From Zoogloea ramigera (GTDB lineage Bacteria; Pseudomonadota; Gammaproteobacteria; Burkholderiales; Rhodocyclaceae): a stretch of DNA of 64,000 nt. This document shows, piece by piece, positions 1 through 10,245 of this stretch (its first letter is position 1; every line of letters starts with the position of its first letter). Both the position numbers and the translations under genes were made by a program. The DNA lies in NCBI RefSeq assembly GCF_006539865.1, contig NZ_BJNV01000011.1, positions 1 to 64,000 on the forward strand, in the 5' to 3' direction. The notes below the pieces were generated by a model that worked only from the letters and a program-made list of their open reading frames with translations, had not been told where the DNA came from and searched no databases.

Positions 1-604
1 ACGTGACTTGATGCTGCTCCCAAACAATGCCGACAACTTGAGGTTGAACGGAGTGAATCTCAGTATTTGGTGTTTTCCAAGCGTGCCGCTCTTTTTCAAC
101 AGACTCCCGAACCAACGCGGAGCAATCGGAAGGCTCAAGCACAGCACCTGCGATGAACGGACGGCTAGATGATCTTGATAGCCGAGTTTCACTTCGATGA
201 GGCTTGATCGAATTGGAAAGCGGAAAATAAAGGTGTGATACGGTCGTTTGCTGCGACCGGCTAGGCAATCGATCTCGCTCGAGAAATGTTACGCCATCGG
301 CGGTAAGCGCAAGCTCTGCGAGCCGAAGATCCATATAGTCTTGCGATGTTGGGCCGCTCAAGACGCCCATATAGATCAGATTTTCAACGCTTGGCCCGAC
401 CAGTTCAGTGGCCGAAGCCACGCCAAGTTGATGCTCAAAAATTTGAGACAGTGTCATGTCAGCGAGCCCCGGGGTCGCCCGATAGCTACCGCATAGCTTC
501 ATTACCGTCCGCTCAAATACTGTCGGCGTACGCACGGTCTGGTACGTCACCTCCGACTCCACTTCGTAGAGCGGCATGCCGACAGAGAAAGAACCCAACT
601 TCAT
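1..604 (-). CDS. Unknown protein, N-terminal 201 codons, runs off the left edge
   Basis: An uninterrupted reading frame starts at the ATG at 604 and stays open to position 1. The ATG overlaps the TGA of the upstream helicase gene (ATGA at 604-601), the same coupling used throughout the defence operon, so this is very likely a translated, co-transcribed gene. The visible product starts MKLGSFSVGMPLYEVE and is soluble, with no signal peptide, membrane segment or zinc motif. I do not recognise the family. Its position after a DNA2/UPF1-type helicase suggests a partner of that helicase, perhaps a nuclease or accessory subunit, but nothing in the visible part shows a catalytic motif. Confidence 0.8.
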   Translation of the reverse strand, partial: MKLGSFSVGMPLYEVESEVTYQTVRTPTVFERTVMKLCGSYRATPGLADMTLSQIFEHQLGVASATELVGPSVENLIYMGVLSGPTSQDYMDLRLAELALTADGVTFLERDRLPSRSQQTTVSHLYFPLSNSIKPHRSETRLSRSSSRPFIAGAVLEPSDCSALVRESVEKERHAWKTPNTEIHSVQPQVVGIVWEQHQVT

Positions 605-3600
605 CGCTGATTACCTCGATTGCCGTTGCTGGGTCGCGGCGTGAACTTGCGCTGACCAGGGTTATCGTTTCGCATGAGTCGGCTCGCCGGAATCAGACGG
701 GCGTCTCTATCCAGCTGATCGAGAATGTCCTTATAGACCGTGCGTGTCGTTGAGCCCTCCTGATCCATATGCGGTAGCGTTACCTCATATGACTCGTACA
801 TGCTTCTTGCACCAAAAACAATCAGTAGCTCCTGCGCTCGAGAGAAGGCCACGTTGATGAACTCGTATCGTGCGACATTCGCACGGCTAGACCTGCGCCT
901 TGCCATACCCTGACTTCTGGTGTCGATTCCGTCATTGCGAACCAGACTAACCAGAATGATTGGCTTCTCCTTACCCTGATACCGTATTACGGTGTTGACC
1001 TCTACATCCAGGCATTCGAATTGCCCGGAAGGTTTGACCGTACGGATCGCCTCGCAGATTAACCGGCATTGCCGCGCGTAGAAGGAAACCACGCCGACTT
1101 GACGCCGCTTCTGAGCTGAATATCCAAGAAGGGCACTCTGCTTGTCGAGCTGAAGCAATGTGTGGGCAATCAACTGTGCTTCGAGGCGGTTGCTACGCGC
1201 AGGTTTACCCGCTGCGTCCATGTCCTCCTTGTGGATCTGCCCTTCCAAATTGCGAGATGTATCCACCCACAGGACGTGGTCACCCTCGTGAACGACTTTC
1301 TCCTTTTCTGCACGAGGAATTTCTGAGGACGGCAAACTGATGTTCTTGGGAATTCGATTGCCCCCACCATCAAGCGCGGGCTTGACGATAGATTTCCCAT
1401 CTGCGTCGACCAGAACCAGCCCATGATTGCGATCGTAATTCGGGAACTCTAGCCCGCAGGTCAGGCGGCGCTCATAGAAATGGTTCACCATTGTCATGAT
1501 CTGCGGATGCATACGGAACTGAACCTCGAGGCGTGCGCGTATCGCATCGTCTGCCGCTTCAAAGTGCGACTTGAACAAGGATGCCGTAACCATCTTTTCG
1601 AATCGGTGCAGATTTTGCCGGGTCAAAGCCGTTCGACTCTCTTGCTCGTCTTGCTCCGCCTCTTCAACCACGTCGCTGAATGTCTGGGCATCTGCCCCCT
1701 CCTGAAACAATGGTGGAAGCTGACGGTGATCACCCACCAAGATCGAGCGCCGCGCACGCATTAGAGGCAGCAGCATCTCCAGAGGAGTCGCCTTGCTGAC
1801 TTCATCGATGATCGCAACGTCAAAACTTACCTGACCAGAGTCTTCGAGCGTTTGTTCACGTTCATTGCATGTGATGGCGACCACGTTGCACTGCGGCACA
1901 TAGACTTCTTTGAAGTGCTCCCAATCAGACTGAGCTGAAGCAGGTCTGCGAAGATCATTCACCCAGTCCTGGATCAGTTGCCCCCACACATACTGCTCAT
2001 CCTTCTGATTTTGTATTTGTTCCTCCAGCGTACGGACCTCGCCTTGGCGAACCAAGATTTCTTGGCTGAGCAAGGCAGCGACATCGATCGGGTTGTCGTT
2101 CGCGGAGTTTTCTGCTGCCTGCGCAAGAAGAAGCTCTGATGCACGAGCAAGGGAACTTGTCAGAGACTGATTTACCCTCGGCTCTGTCCTGATGTGCTGC
2201 TCGAGCTCCTGTTCGCGCTGCCGCCACTCAGATTCATCGATTTCCGGAACCTCACAGAGATCAATGAGCCTGTACACCTCTGCAATCAGTCGTTCCAAAG
2301 CCTGATCAATGGCCGCATTGCTGGTACGCAATGCGGCCAAACGATCGGCAAGCTCTGCGCCGACCTGTTCTGCGTTGTCGATGGCGGCACACCAGCGATC
2401 AGCGTCCACGAAGAGATCGCTGTACAGATCGGCACTCAGCCCACCGGCAGAACTGTTTCGAAGTTGCTTGATCTCCTGACGCTTGGCTCTCCAGGCTGAG
2501 ACCAAGCTATCGTCATCGTCAACCCGCTCAGCTAGGGCCTTTTCTTCGGCCTCCAGTTCCGCAATGCGAATAGCCACATCAGGACTCTGTAGAGATCGGG
2601 GCCCCGCCGCATACAAGCGAGCCACATCCTTCTCCAGTTCCTGTTCACGTGTCCTCAACTTGCGCCAACACCTCACCAGTCCTGCAAGCATTTGAGGACG
2701 TTGTTGTGGCACGGCGTCCCAATCGGCCTTCGAGACCGGGAGTTTTGTTCGCGCTGCCGTCAACCCGAAGAGGCTGAAAGCTAGCTCTGATGACAGTGGT
2801 TCAGGCAGCGGGCACCCATCTGCAACATCCTCTTCGCCTGTCACCAAGAATTCCCTTAGGGTCGAAAGGCGGTTCCGCTTTCGTTTCGCGTCCTCGTGCT
2901 TCTGTGCCTGCTCCTGCAGCCTTTGCCAGGCCAAGTCTCTCTCAAGCTTTGCCCGGACACGACCTTGCTCATATAGATCAATACCTCTTTGTGCTTCGAC
3001 AATGTCGCGGCGCACATATTCGGCTCTGTTCAGCCAGGACTGAAGCTGGCTCATCCGATCGGCAGTTTCACGCCAAGGCTTCAAGAATCGGTCGCTCGCA
3101 TGCTCCGCCAGGGATGAGTAATACCGGGACAAAGCCGCTTGCTGAACAAAGGACTTTCCATCACCAGAGACTTTATCCAGGTCGCGTGCTAAACGAATGA
3201 CCCGCAAATCAGGATGTTTGCCGAGCCGTTCTAGAGCGTTGTCAACGGCCGTGTGGGCTTGACTGGCCAGCAGTACGCGCTCACCGCGACGGGCCAATTG
3301 CATGATGGCTTCTGCGATCACGGTTGTCTTCCCTGTACCCGGCGGCCCTTGAATCAGGCACAGGTCAGGCGCGGTCAAGATCTTCTCGACTGCATCTTTC
3401 TGGAACGGGTTCAGATCATCTCGGAACCAGTGCGTGATCGATTCTTTGGCCGAAGGCTTCTTAGCTTGTCGGGCATCAAACAGGTAGGAGGAGAGGTAAG
3501 GGGCATAGCCTCCCTGATCTTGCAAGCGCTTGATCGCCATTTCATGGCGGCGAATCAAAGCAAGATCACCCGCAGCCGATACGGACAAGAACCCTTGCTC

Positions 3601-4545
3601 GGGGATTCTGGAAAGGATCATCTGGCGAATGTTTGCCAAGTCTTCCGCAACTGTTAGCTGATTCTGGTCGTCTTCAGAGAGAGCAACCACGACTTCAGCG
3701 AGGTGTGGCTCATTCCATTCGCAGTCCTTGATCTTGTCCTTGTGTGGAGCGATCTTCGCCATCGCCTCAGGTTGGCCGAGCTCAAAACCTCTCGGAGCAC
3801 GCTTTGCCCCTTCCCGATCGCTGATTCGAAAGGTCCAGGGATCGACAGACACATTAAGGTCAAATGCCATCACGTCTTGACGTGAGAGCGACCGATGAAC
3901 TTCACGCAGGGACTGCTCGCTCTCGCCAATCACTCTGAAGACGATCCTGTCCTCTTGCCACTCGCGCTGAATGAACCTCAACCCACGGGTTTTCTCCGAC
4001 ACGAGCTTGCGCTTCCACTTCAGGAATTCGGTCCAATCGACCAGTTTCTCCCGGGTGGTGATTGAAATGGGAGGTAGCTCGAATGCCAACTCGCGGGTCA
4101 AGGCATTGTTGTTGCGTTGGATTCGTGGCGGCTGCGGGTTGTCCTGATACACCACCACCGAAAGGCTGCGCTCGTAGCTGTGCCCAGGCGCATCAGCGAC
4201 TTCAAACAAGTCCTGAACCATGAACACAGGGCTGGGAACGCGAGTCGGCCAGAAGCCCCTTACCGCCAACGAACATCCCCTGGGAAACGGCCAGGGCTGC
4301 TCCGGGTTGATGACCGGGCGAAGAGCAAGGCTCAAGTTATCGTCAGGGCGGTTCTCGATACTGAGGTTTGCCGCGTAGTACTCCATCGGCATGCCATGTG
4401 GGAAAAGCAAATTCAACATCCCCTCGATGCGATCGCCCCCAGTGAGGAAGTCCCGGAGCTGAGGATGTCGGCGAGCCAGTTCTCCTACCGTGCGCGAAAC
4501 GCGTTCGCGATTTCTGTCGTCAACCCATATGTACAGATTGGCCAT
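601..4545 (-). CDS. Large SF1 helicase, UPF1/DNA2-like, with central coiled coil
   Basis: Predicted superfamily 1 helicase of 1,314 aa. Walker A (GPPGTGKTT) lies near residue 400, followed by motif Ia (LLASQAHTAVDNAL). A long charged, probably coiled-coil insert covers roughly residues 480-880. Walker B (IIDEVSK) lies near 910 and motif III (GDHRQLPPL) near 938. The C-terminal motifs include VISL-type VSLVRND and NVAFSRAQ near 1225. The N-terminal 390 residues are of unknown fold. A longer form from TTG at 4554 is possible; I prefer ATG 4545 because it is the first ATG, with GGGAGG 12 nt upstream. The gene lies 123 bp downstream of mad8 in the same direction and overlaps the next gene by 4 bp. 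It is not one of the eight named mad genes, so it may be an accessory to MADS or half of a separate two-gene module. Confidence 0.9.
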   Translation of the reverse strand: MANLYIWVDDRNRERVSRTVGELARRHPQLRDFLTGGDRIEGMLNLLFPHGMPMEYYAANLSIENRPDDNLSLALRPVINPEQPWPFPRGCSLAVRGFWPTRVPSPVFMVQDLFEVADAPGHSYERSLSVVVYQDNPQPPRIQRNNNALTRELAFELPPISITTREKLVDWTEFLKWKRKLVSEKTRGLRFIQREWQEDRIVFRVIGESEQSLREVHRSLSRQDVMAFDLNVSVDPWTFRISDREGAKRAPRGFELGQPEAMAKIAPHKDKIKDCEWNEPHLAEVVVALSEDDQNQLTVAEDLANIRQMILSRIPEQGFLSVSAAGDLALIRRHEMAIKRLQDQGGYAPYLSSYLFDARQAKKPSAKESITHWFRDDLNPFQKDAVEKILTAPDLCLIQGPPGTGKTTVIAEAIMQLARRGERVLLASQAHTAVDNALERLGKHPDLRVIRLARDLDKVSGDGKSFVQQAALSRYYSSLAEHASDRFLKPWRETADRMSQLQSWLNRAEYVRRDIVEAQRGIDLYEQGRVRAKLERDLAWQRLQEQAQKHEDAKRKRNRLSTLREFLVTGEEDVADGCPLPEPLSSELAFSLFGLTAARTKLPVSKADWDAVPQQRPQMLAGLVRCWRKLRTREQELEKDVARLYAAGPRSLQSPDVAIRIAELEAEEKALAERVDDDDSLVSAWRAKRQEIKQLRNSSAGGLSADLYSDLFVDADRWCAAIDNAEQVGAELADRLAALRTSNAAIDQALERLIAEVYRLIDLCEVPEIDESEWRQREQELEQHIRTEPRVNQSLTSSLARASELLLAQAAENSANDNPIDVAALLSQEILVRQGEVRTLEEQIQNQKDEQYVWGQLIQDWVNDLRRPASAQSDWEHFKEVYVPQCNVVAITCNEREQTLEDSGQVSFDVAIIDEVSKATPLEMLLPLMRARRSILVGDHRQLPPLFQEGADAQTFSDVVEEAEQDEQESRTALTRQNLHRFEKMVTASLFKSHFEAADDAIRARLEVQFRMHPQIMTMVNHFYERRLTCGLEFPNYDRNHGLVLVDADGKSIVKPALDGGGNRIPKNISLPSSEIPRAEKEKVVHEGDHVLWVDTSRNLEGQIHKEDMDAAGKPARSNRLEAQLIAHTLLQLDKQSALLGYSAQKRRQVGVVSFYARQCRLICEAIRTVKPSGQFECLDVEVNTVIRYQGKEKPIILVSLVRNDGIDTRSQGMARRRSSRANVARYEFINVAFSRAQELLIVFGARSMYESYEVTLPHMDQEGSTTRTVYKDILDQLDRDARLIPASRLMRNDNPGQRKFTPRPSNGNRGNQR

Positions 4546-4668
4546 AACAAACAAAGTCCTCCCAGACCCAACGGCTCAGCTCCCACAAGGTGTGGGGTGG
4601 CTTCCGCGCTTTTTCTATAGGTTGTGTCTGTTCTTGATGAATAGATACCGTCAAGGACAGCGCGTAGT

Positions 4669-7600
4669 TCAGTCCTTCACGGCCACCCGGGTTGCCCCAC
4701 CGTGCTGCGTAACCCTGGGTCTGCACCGAAGCTTGACGGCCCCTTTGGAAAACGACTCATCCGTCGCCTTGCTTGACCACACATAAGCCTCTCCGGCTTT
4801 CAGCAGGGCCATGCGCTCTGGCGTCAGGTTGCCGAGTGCGGCGTTGGCTTTCTGGATGTGCTTTAACCAAGCAGGCGAATTGAACTTGTGCATGATGATC
4901 TGGCTGGACAGCTCGATCAGGCTGACAGGCACAGATGGTGGGTCTTGGCTTGCGACCATGATGCTGACGCCCTTGTGCCGCATCTCTCGGACCACTTCGA
5001 TGAGCCCGGCAACCAGGTCGGGACTCTCGATGTATTTGTGGGCCTCATCGAACACCACCAGCTTGTTGAAGCTGCGCCCATCGATGCGCGCATCTGCGAA
5101 CAACTGCAAGAGCACGACGAACAGTCCGAGGGCTTCGTCCTTCTCGATGAATTCGTCCCGCAGGTCCACGATGATCAGTCGACCTGGCCTCACCACCTCA
5201 GTGAGCGAGGTTCCGTCGTTGATGTACTCAGCGGCCAGGTCGAGGCGCATCCGAGCCAGCTCCTTGAGGTGATCAGGAACCGACGATGCATCGATGCCTA
5301 CACGCAAGCCCTCAAGGGTGATGTCGTCGCGCATCGCCTTCATGATGCGCATGATCTGACGGATGTACGTGGCTTGGTTGCCTACGGCGCCCATCAAAAA
5401 TTTCCAGTGCGAAGCCTTCAGCTCTGAAGCCGAGAACTGCAACGGACGTACTTCGATGTCGGGGTACTCGGCCTGACGCTCTTCGATCTTGTCGGCTGGT
5501 ACGAGAAGCAAGACATCTGCGAGTGCCCTCGGCTCCGCGCCATATACCTCCTTCAGCGCGCGAACCTGATCTTCCACCGAGTTCGCTCCCACCATCGACG
5601 TGAACTCGGGCTTGTAGTCCATCGTCGGGCTGTAGTGGAAGATCACCGTGGACAGCGGCTCAGGCAGGCAGTTGATACCAGGGATCTGCAGCGAAGCCAT
5701 CTCTGCCACACTGCCCAAGGTGTAGCTCTTGCCGCCGCCCTGAACGCCGAACAGGCTGATGGTGTGGGTCTGATTGAGGTCAAGTGCCACCTTGCGCCCA
5801 GACACTTCACCAATCAGGCCGTACTGCGGTGTTGCTCCCGTGGCACCGAGCATGATGTCGTAAGCCACGCGGCTATAGATAGCCTCGCCATCTTGAGTCT
5901 GCGGCCGTTTAACGGACGCACTCAGGGGAGCCTCCTCCCCCGCAATAAGAACCGATGCGGGTGCCGGCTCCACAGTTGCTGTCGCATCCGGTTCGTCTAC
6001 TGGCGGTGGTGGCGTGTCAGTGCTTGCAGCCTGCACGGAGCCAACTGGCTCGGGAGCCGCCAGCACCACGGGGGCAGGTTCTGGCTCACGCACGTGCACG
6101 CTTGAAGCCACCTCATGTTGCGTGTACCTGAACCTCGGACTGTCGTCCCACGCGAGTGTTCGATCCCGTGGCGGGCTGAGGAAGGCTGCCGTTTCAAAAG
6201 TAGGAACGGCAGGCGCCAATTCCCTGCGACGAAGCAGTTCTTGCGTGACCTCTCGCGCTGTGTCAGCAGAGCGCGCGTACTGGACGCTAGCCACCGTTTC
6301 GGTGTCAGTCACTGCAGACTCCACCAACTGTCGAATCAAATCACTACCGATCCGATAGAACTCGATGCCGTTTTCATGCTCGGCGGGCTCAGTCCCTGGC
6401 TTGCTGAAGTCAAACACCACGGCACTTCGTGTGAACTGCAGGGTGTAAGGCCGCTCATCAAGGCGTCGCAGGAAGTAGTGAGCCTCTTCGGCGGCTTCTG
6501 GCAAGACCACGCCATAGCGTTCGGAGCGGTCTAGGTAAAAGCCCAGCAGTGCAGCAAGATCGCGATTCTTGATGGGGCGGTCAGGCCGATCTACGTCAGC
6601 CATCCTGGGGTCGAAGTGATAGGCCAAGACGTGCTCGGACTGAGCGATCTGATCAGCGATGGACGCCTTCAACTGCGCGTAGGCAGCCACATCACCTACT
6701 TGGCTGTAGCACTTCACTTCGACCAGCCGACATGTCACCACACGGCTTGCTGGGTCGAGGTCGAACAGGGCAAGGTCAGTCCGACGGAAGCTGACTTCAT
6801 CGCCCATTTCCTCAGCGCTTTGCTTCAACGCCTTGTACAACTCCAAGTGCGCGTCCAACGGCACGACGACCTGGTTCTGGAAAACGCCTTGGTGTTCGAG
6901 GAACAAACGCGAGAGCGCCAAGCCCATCGCCTCGGCCCGCTGGGATGAAGAGGACAGTAGCTTCAAGGCCAACCGTCCGGACAACGATCGAAGCTGATCC
7001 AGCATCACCAAGGCATGTCGGCCCGTGTTGGGCAGCCCGTACTCCCCCAAGATGGGAATCAGCAACGACTCAAGCTCAGCAACGGAGCGCGAGGTGATCG
7101 CCAATCGATGGCTCATGGCGCTCGCCATGTCGGGCGAGTGGTCAATCAGATAGTCTGGCCGCGTGGCATGGCGACGATGGTCGAAGAACTCGATCCCCAA
7201 GTTCCGATCAATCGTGAGCACCCAATCACTGACCTCATGAACCTGATGGAGCATGGCACGCTCGTCTGCCGACAGGCTCAACGCCACAACAGGGCGCGCA
7301 TGCGGCAGGTATTGACTGCGAGCAACTGTCGCCACTGCGACCGAGACAGCACGGGAAACACCACCCATGAGGTCGGATAACGCCTCTGCTCCCTCCAGCG
7401 GCTGCGCCGCGCCATGAAGCGGACGACGCAGCCAAGTGATGGACTGCTCATCTTCCAGATAGTCCACTTCGAAGGGCTGAACCAGACCATGGACAAACGA
7501 AGAGTCGTCACTGTCCTGAACATCAACTGCTCGAATTTCCTCAGCAGGGAACAAGTCAAACAAGAAGGACAGATGCGCCGCATGCAATTCCGGATCCTCA

Positions 7601-10245
7601 CGGAACTCCTTGATCGCACGAATGGCCAGTCGCAGCTTGGGGTGCAAATGACTGTTGGTCGGCGTCGAAAAAGCGTCTGCTTCCTTGGCACTCGTTCCCG
7701 AGTCTGGCGACAAGAGTTCCAGCAACGCTTCCCCGGTCGAAGGGGCTGCAGGATCAAGCACGAAGAGTCGGATGTCGTAACGTAGATCGGCGAAGTCAGG
7801 ATGTCGCTGGAGTGCCAGCAGCACCTCGGCCATTGCGCCTGCGCGCCCCGCGTTGAAGGCGTTAATCGTCAGCGTCTCCACATACGGGTGCTGGACCAGA
7901 TAACGCTGCACACGCGCGGCAAGATAAGCGCTATCGATGGTTGCCCCGCCGATGGCTGGCTCTGGCAAGCCCAAGGCAGCACAAACCTCCCCAATCAGGC
8001 CACGAGGATCCTTTTCATCGGTCGCTGCGTACAAGGACCAGAACGGGTTGATGTTGTCCACAGCCAGCGCTGTCCGCCCCAGCTCCTCACCGAAGGGAAC
8101 AACCGGCGGAAATGCCGCTGGCGCAAGCTGCTTGATCACTGCGTCACGTGTCGGGATCACAAACTCTTTGTTACTAGCCCGGCTCTGCTCCATCCAGGCC
8201 TGGCCGAGATGGCTCCATGCAACATGCCAGTTGGCACGCAAAGGATGCGTTGGCCCCAACAGCACAGCATCTCGTCGCCTACCTTGGTAGTCTTCCAGCA
8301 CGAGGGCCACTGAATCGATGGTGAGCGCGTAGCGAAGCTCATCCATCGCTTGCCGCGCAACGGCCGTCTCTGTGGAGCTGGCACGTGCAAGTGCTGTGTC
8401 GATCCAAGCCAAATAGGCGGAAGCATAGTTCTGAGCTGACTCCTGAAGGGACAGAAGATCGCTGGCCTGCATGATCAGCCGTTGGTCTCCCTTGAGCACT
8501 GCGGCGAAGAATGACTGCCGAGCCTCTCGGAATCGAGTGACCTCGTCCGGGACTGGCCACTTGAATGACGTCGTAGATCGGGTGGCAACACCCGAAGCGC
8601 TTATCGAAAGTCTCAAGCGGTTAAGACCTTCCGGGTCTTCAAGAAACGCGCGCTCCAGGTTCGCCAAAAGGCTGGACACCAAGACGTTCGCCTTACCCTC
8701 CTTGCCCAGGCGAATCTCCAAGGTTTCGCCGCTGGCCATGGCCTTGCTACTGCGCTCCACCCAGCCGCAGCCGGTCACAGTAACGGTTCCAGGATCACGA
8801 TCCTGAGTCACCGCCGCAAAACGTGCACGCAGCAATGCATGCATCAAGCTAGCCTCACGCGGGACCGCACGCTGCGGTGGTTCTACCTCGACCTCGTCGT
8901 CGGTAACCACGTAAAAGAGGTCACTTTCGTTGGGGCTGGCGTGCGTCTCAGCTGCATCCGTGTTGAACCGGATGGGATTGCCTTCTCCGTCCGCGAGCGG
9001 GATGCGATCACCGTCCTCGGTCTCTGCATACACCCGCACGTAGTGCCAGCCTTCCTCCCAGTCGATCTTGCCAATCGACGAAAAAGCAATCGCGCCGGAG
9101 TCGGTTCCTTTGGTCCAGGCGGCCTTTCGTCTACGCAGGCCTGTCGGACCGTTGTCGCGCGACACAACCTCTGCCACAAACCGCGACAACCCTTCGACCT
9201 TGGACGGCACCGGGTCAACACGGAAAGAGACACTGAACTTCTTGAGCCCGGTTTTTGAGATGGGCAGCACCTTGTGCCCGATCAACTCAGCCAACCGGGG
9301 GTCTTCGTTGTCATCCTTTACCACGGGCAAGTCAGGCAGTGCGACATCGCCGATGTAGATGGCGTCGGGGTTAACTCCGCCGTCCTCGAACAACCATTTG
9401 TTGAACGCAAGTGGCCAATTCACACGGTCACGAACGATGGCTTGCGTCCACTCCTTGGGATTGGAGACGCCGATGCGGGAGAAGAACTCGCCAAGCTGCT
9501 TGCAGAACACAGGGTCCAGCAAGCCCAACTCAAGCGCGCGAACGCGCTCCGTCTTGGTAGACCAGGTCACGCGCTCAACGCACTCTCGGTTGCGCGCCAC
9601 CCGCGCAGGTGCGCGCTCGGACTGTTGGAACAACTCAAAGTCCGGCACCAGAGCAAGTTCAAAGAGCGCTGCCCCCATCGCATCCGGATCAAACTCATTG
9701 ATCTGGCAGGTGAGCAGGTAACGAGCGACAGCAGCGTCATCGGCGTACCTCCACCGGCTGTCACGCCGCCGCAACTCGCTCAAGCAGGCCTCCACGGCCA
9801 TCCGCAAGTTGGCAGGAACTTGAGCCAGCAACTGCCCATTCAGCTCCGCATACGCGCCATCGATCGAAACCTCTTCGAACGTCGCGACGCCAAAGGAATC
9901 TTCCGCTGAAGCACGCAGGTCATTCGGAACGAAGACAAGCAACGGGGGGCGAAGCTCATCGTTCGGTAGCGGATTCCGCAGCTCAACCAGCTTGGTGCTG
10001 CTGACAGCCATGTCAGCAGCCATCGCTCGCAAGCCTTCGTCAGCCAGTACCACGACGTTCGCTGAAGGCACGGCAGCCCGCAGGCCACCAGCCAAGCGAA
10101 TCATCAGCTCCCGATCCAAGTCGGTGACCCGCATGCAATGCCCAAGCTCGCGAGCGGCAAGCAACTGGGATAGCTTTGGAAGCAGGACCGATTCCAGCGC
10201 GGCGTTCAGCTCTTGATTGGTGAGTTCACGCAGTCCCTGACTCAT
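4669..10245 (-). CDS. mad8: MADS protein MAD8, giant HerA/FtsK-like ATPase with candidate nuclease motif
   Basis: An 1,858-aa protein. The C-terminal 370 residues form a HerA-type translocase-like ATPase: Walker A (GVQGGGKS) near residue 1500, LIIVDLRDEF near 1690, Walker B (LVVFDEAHKYIE) near 1728 and MVASQDP after it. Upstream, an aspartate at about 1157 (RTDLALFDLD) and E-V-K at 1176-1178 (RLVEVKCYS) are spaced as in PD-(D/E)XK nucleases. A proline-rich linker near 1400-1450 separates the two parts. The N-terminal 1,100 residues are unassigned. The start ATG overlaps the mad7 stop (ATGA). Position and size match MAD8 of the methylation-associated defence system. In restriction-like systems a translocase of this type would be expected to act on DNA, but the nuclease role is my inference. 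Confidence 0.85.
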   Translation of the reverse strand: MSQGLRELTNQELNAALESVLLPKLSQLLAARELGHCMRVTDLDRELMIRLAGGLRAAVPSANVVVLADEGLRAMAADMAVSSTKLVELRNPLPNDELRPPLLVFVPNDLRASAEDSFGVATFEEVSIDGAYAELNGQLLAQVPANLRMAVEACLSELRRRDSRWRYADDAAVARYLLTCQINEFDPDAMGAALFELALVPDFELFQQSERAPARVARNRECVERVTWSTKTERVRALELGLLDPVFCKQLGEFFSRIGVSNPKEWTQAIVRDRVNWPLAFNKWLFEDGGVNPDAIYIGDVALPDLPVVKDDNEDPRLAELIGHKVLPISKTGLKKFSVSFRVDPVPSKVEGLSRFVAEVVSRDNGPTGLRRRKAAWTKGTDSGAIAFSSIGKIDWEEGWHYVRVYAETEDGDRIPLADGEGNPIRFNTDAAETHASPNESDLFYVVTDDEVEVEPPQRAVPREASLMHALLRARFAAVTQDRDPGTVTVTGCGWVERSSKAMASGETLEIRLGKEGKANVLVSSLLANLERAFLEDPEGLNRLRLSISASGVATRSTTSFKWPVPDEVTRFREARQSFFAAVLKGDQRLIMQASDLLSLQESAQNYASAYLAWIDTALARASSTETAVARQAMDELRYALTIDSVALVLEDYQGRRRDAVLLGPTHPLRANWHVAWSHLGQAWMEQSRASNKEFVIPTRDAVIKQLAPAAFPPVVPFGEELGRTALAVDNINPFWSLYAATDEKDPRGLIGEVCAALGLPEPAIGGATIDSAYLAARVQRYLVQHPYVETLTINAFNAGRAGAMAEVLLALQRHPDFADLRYDIRLFVLDPAAPSTGEALLELLSPDSGTSAKEADAFSTPTNSHLHPKLRLAIRAIKEFREDPELHAAHLSFLFDLFPAEEIRAVDVQDSDDSSFVHGLVQPFEVDYLEDEQSITWLRRPLHGAAQPLEGAEALSDLMGGVSRAVSVAVATVARSQYLPHARPVVALSLSADERAMLHQVHEVSDWVLTIDRNLGIEFFDHRRHATRPDYLIDHSPDMASAMSHRLAITSRSVAELESLLIPILGEYGLPNTGRHALVMLDQLRSLSGRLALKLLSSSSQRAEAMGLALSRLFLEHQGVFQNQVVVPLDAHLELYKALKQSAEEMGDEVSFRRTDLALFDLDPASRVVTCRLVEVKCYSQVGDVAAYAQLKASIADQIAQSEHVLAYHFDPRMADVDRPDRPIKNRDLAALLGFYLDRSERYGVVLPEAAEEAHYFLRRLDERPYTLQFTRSAVVFDFSKPGTEPAEHENGIEFYRIGSDLIRQLVESAVTDTETVASVQYARSADTAREVTQELLRRRELAPAVPTFETAAFLSPPRDRTLAWDDSPRFRYTQHEVASSVHVREPEPAPVVLAAPEPVGSVQAASTDTPPPPVDEPDATATVEPAPASVLIAGEEAPLSASVKRPQTQDGEAIYSRVAYDIMLGATGATPQYGLIGEVSGRKVALDLNQTHTISLFGVQGGGKSYTLGSVAEMASLQIPGINCLPEPLSTVIFHYSPTMDYKPEFTSMVGANSVEDQVRALKEVYGAEPRALADVLLLVPADKIEERQAEYPDIEVRPLQFSASELKASHWKFLMGAVGNQATYIRQIMRIMKAMRDDITLEGLRVGIDASSVPDHLKELARMRLDLAAEYINDGTSLTEVVRPGRLIIVDLRDEFIEKDEALGLFVVLLQLFADARIDGRSFNKLVVFDEAHKYIESPDLVAGLIEVVREMRHKGVSIMVASQDPPSVPVSLIELSSQIIMHKFNSPAWLKHIQKANAALGNLTPERMALLKAGEAYVWSSKATDESFSKGAVKLRCRPRVTQHGGATRVAVKD

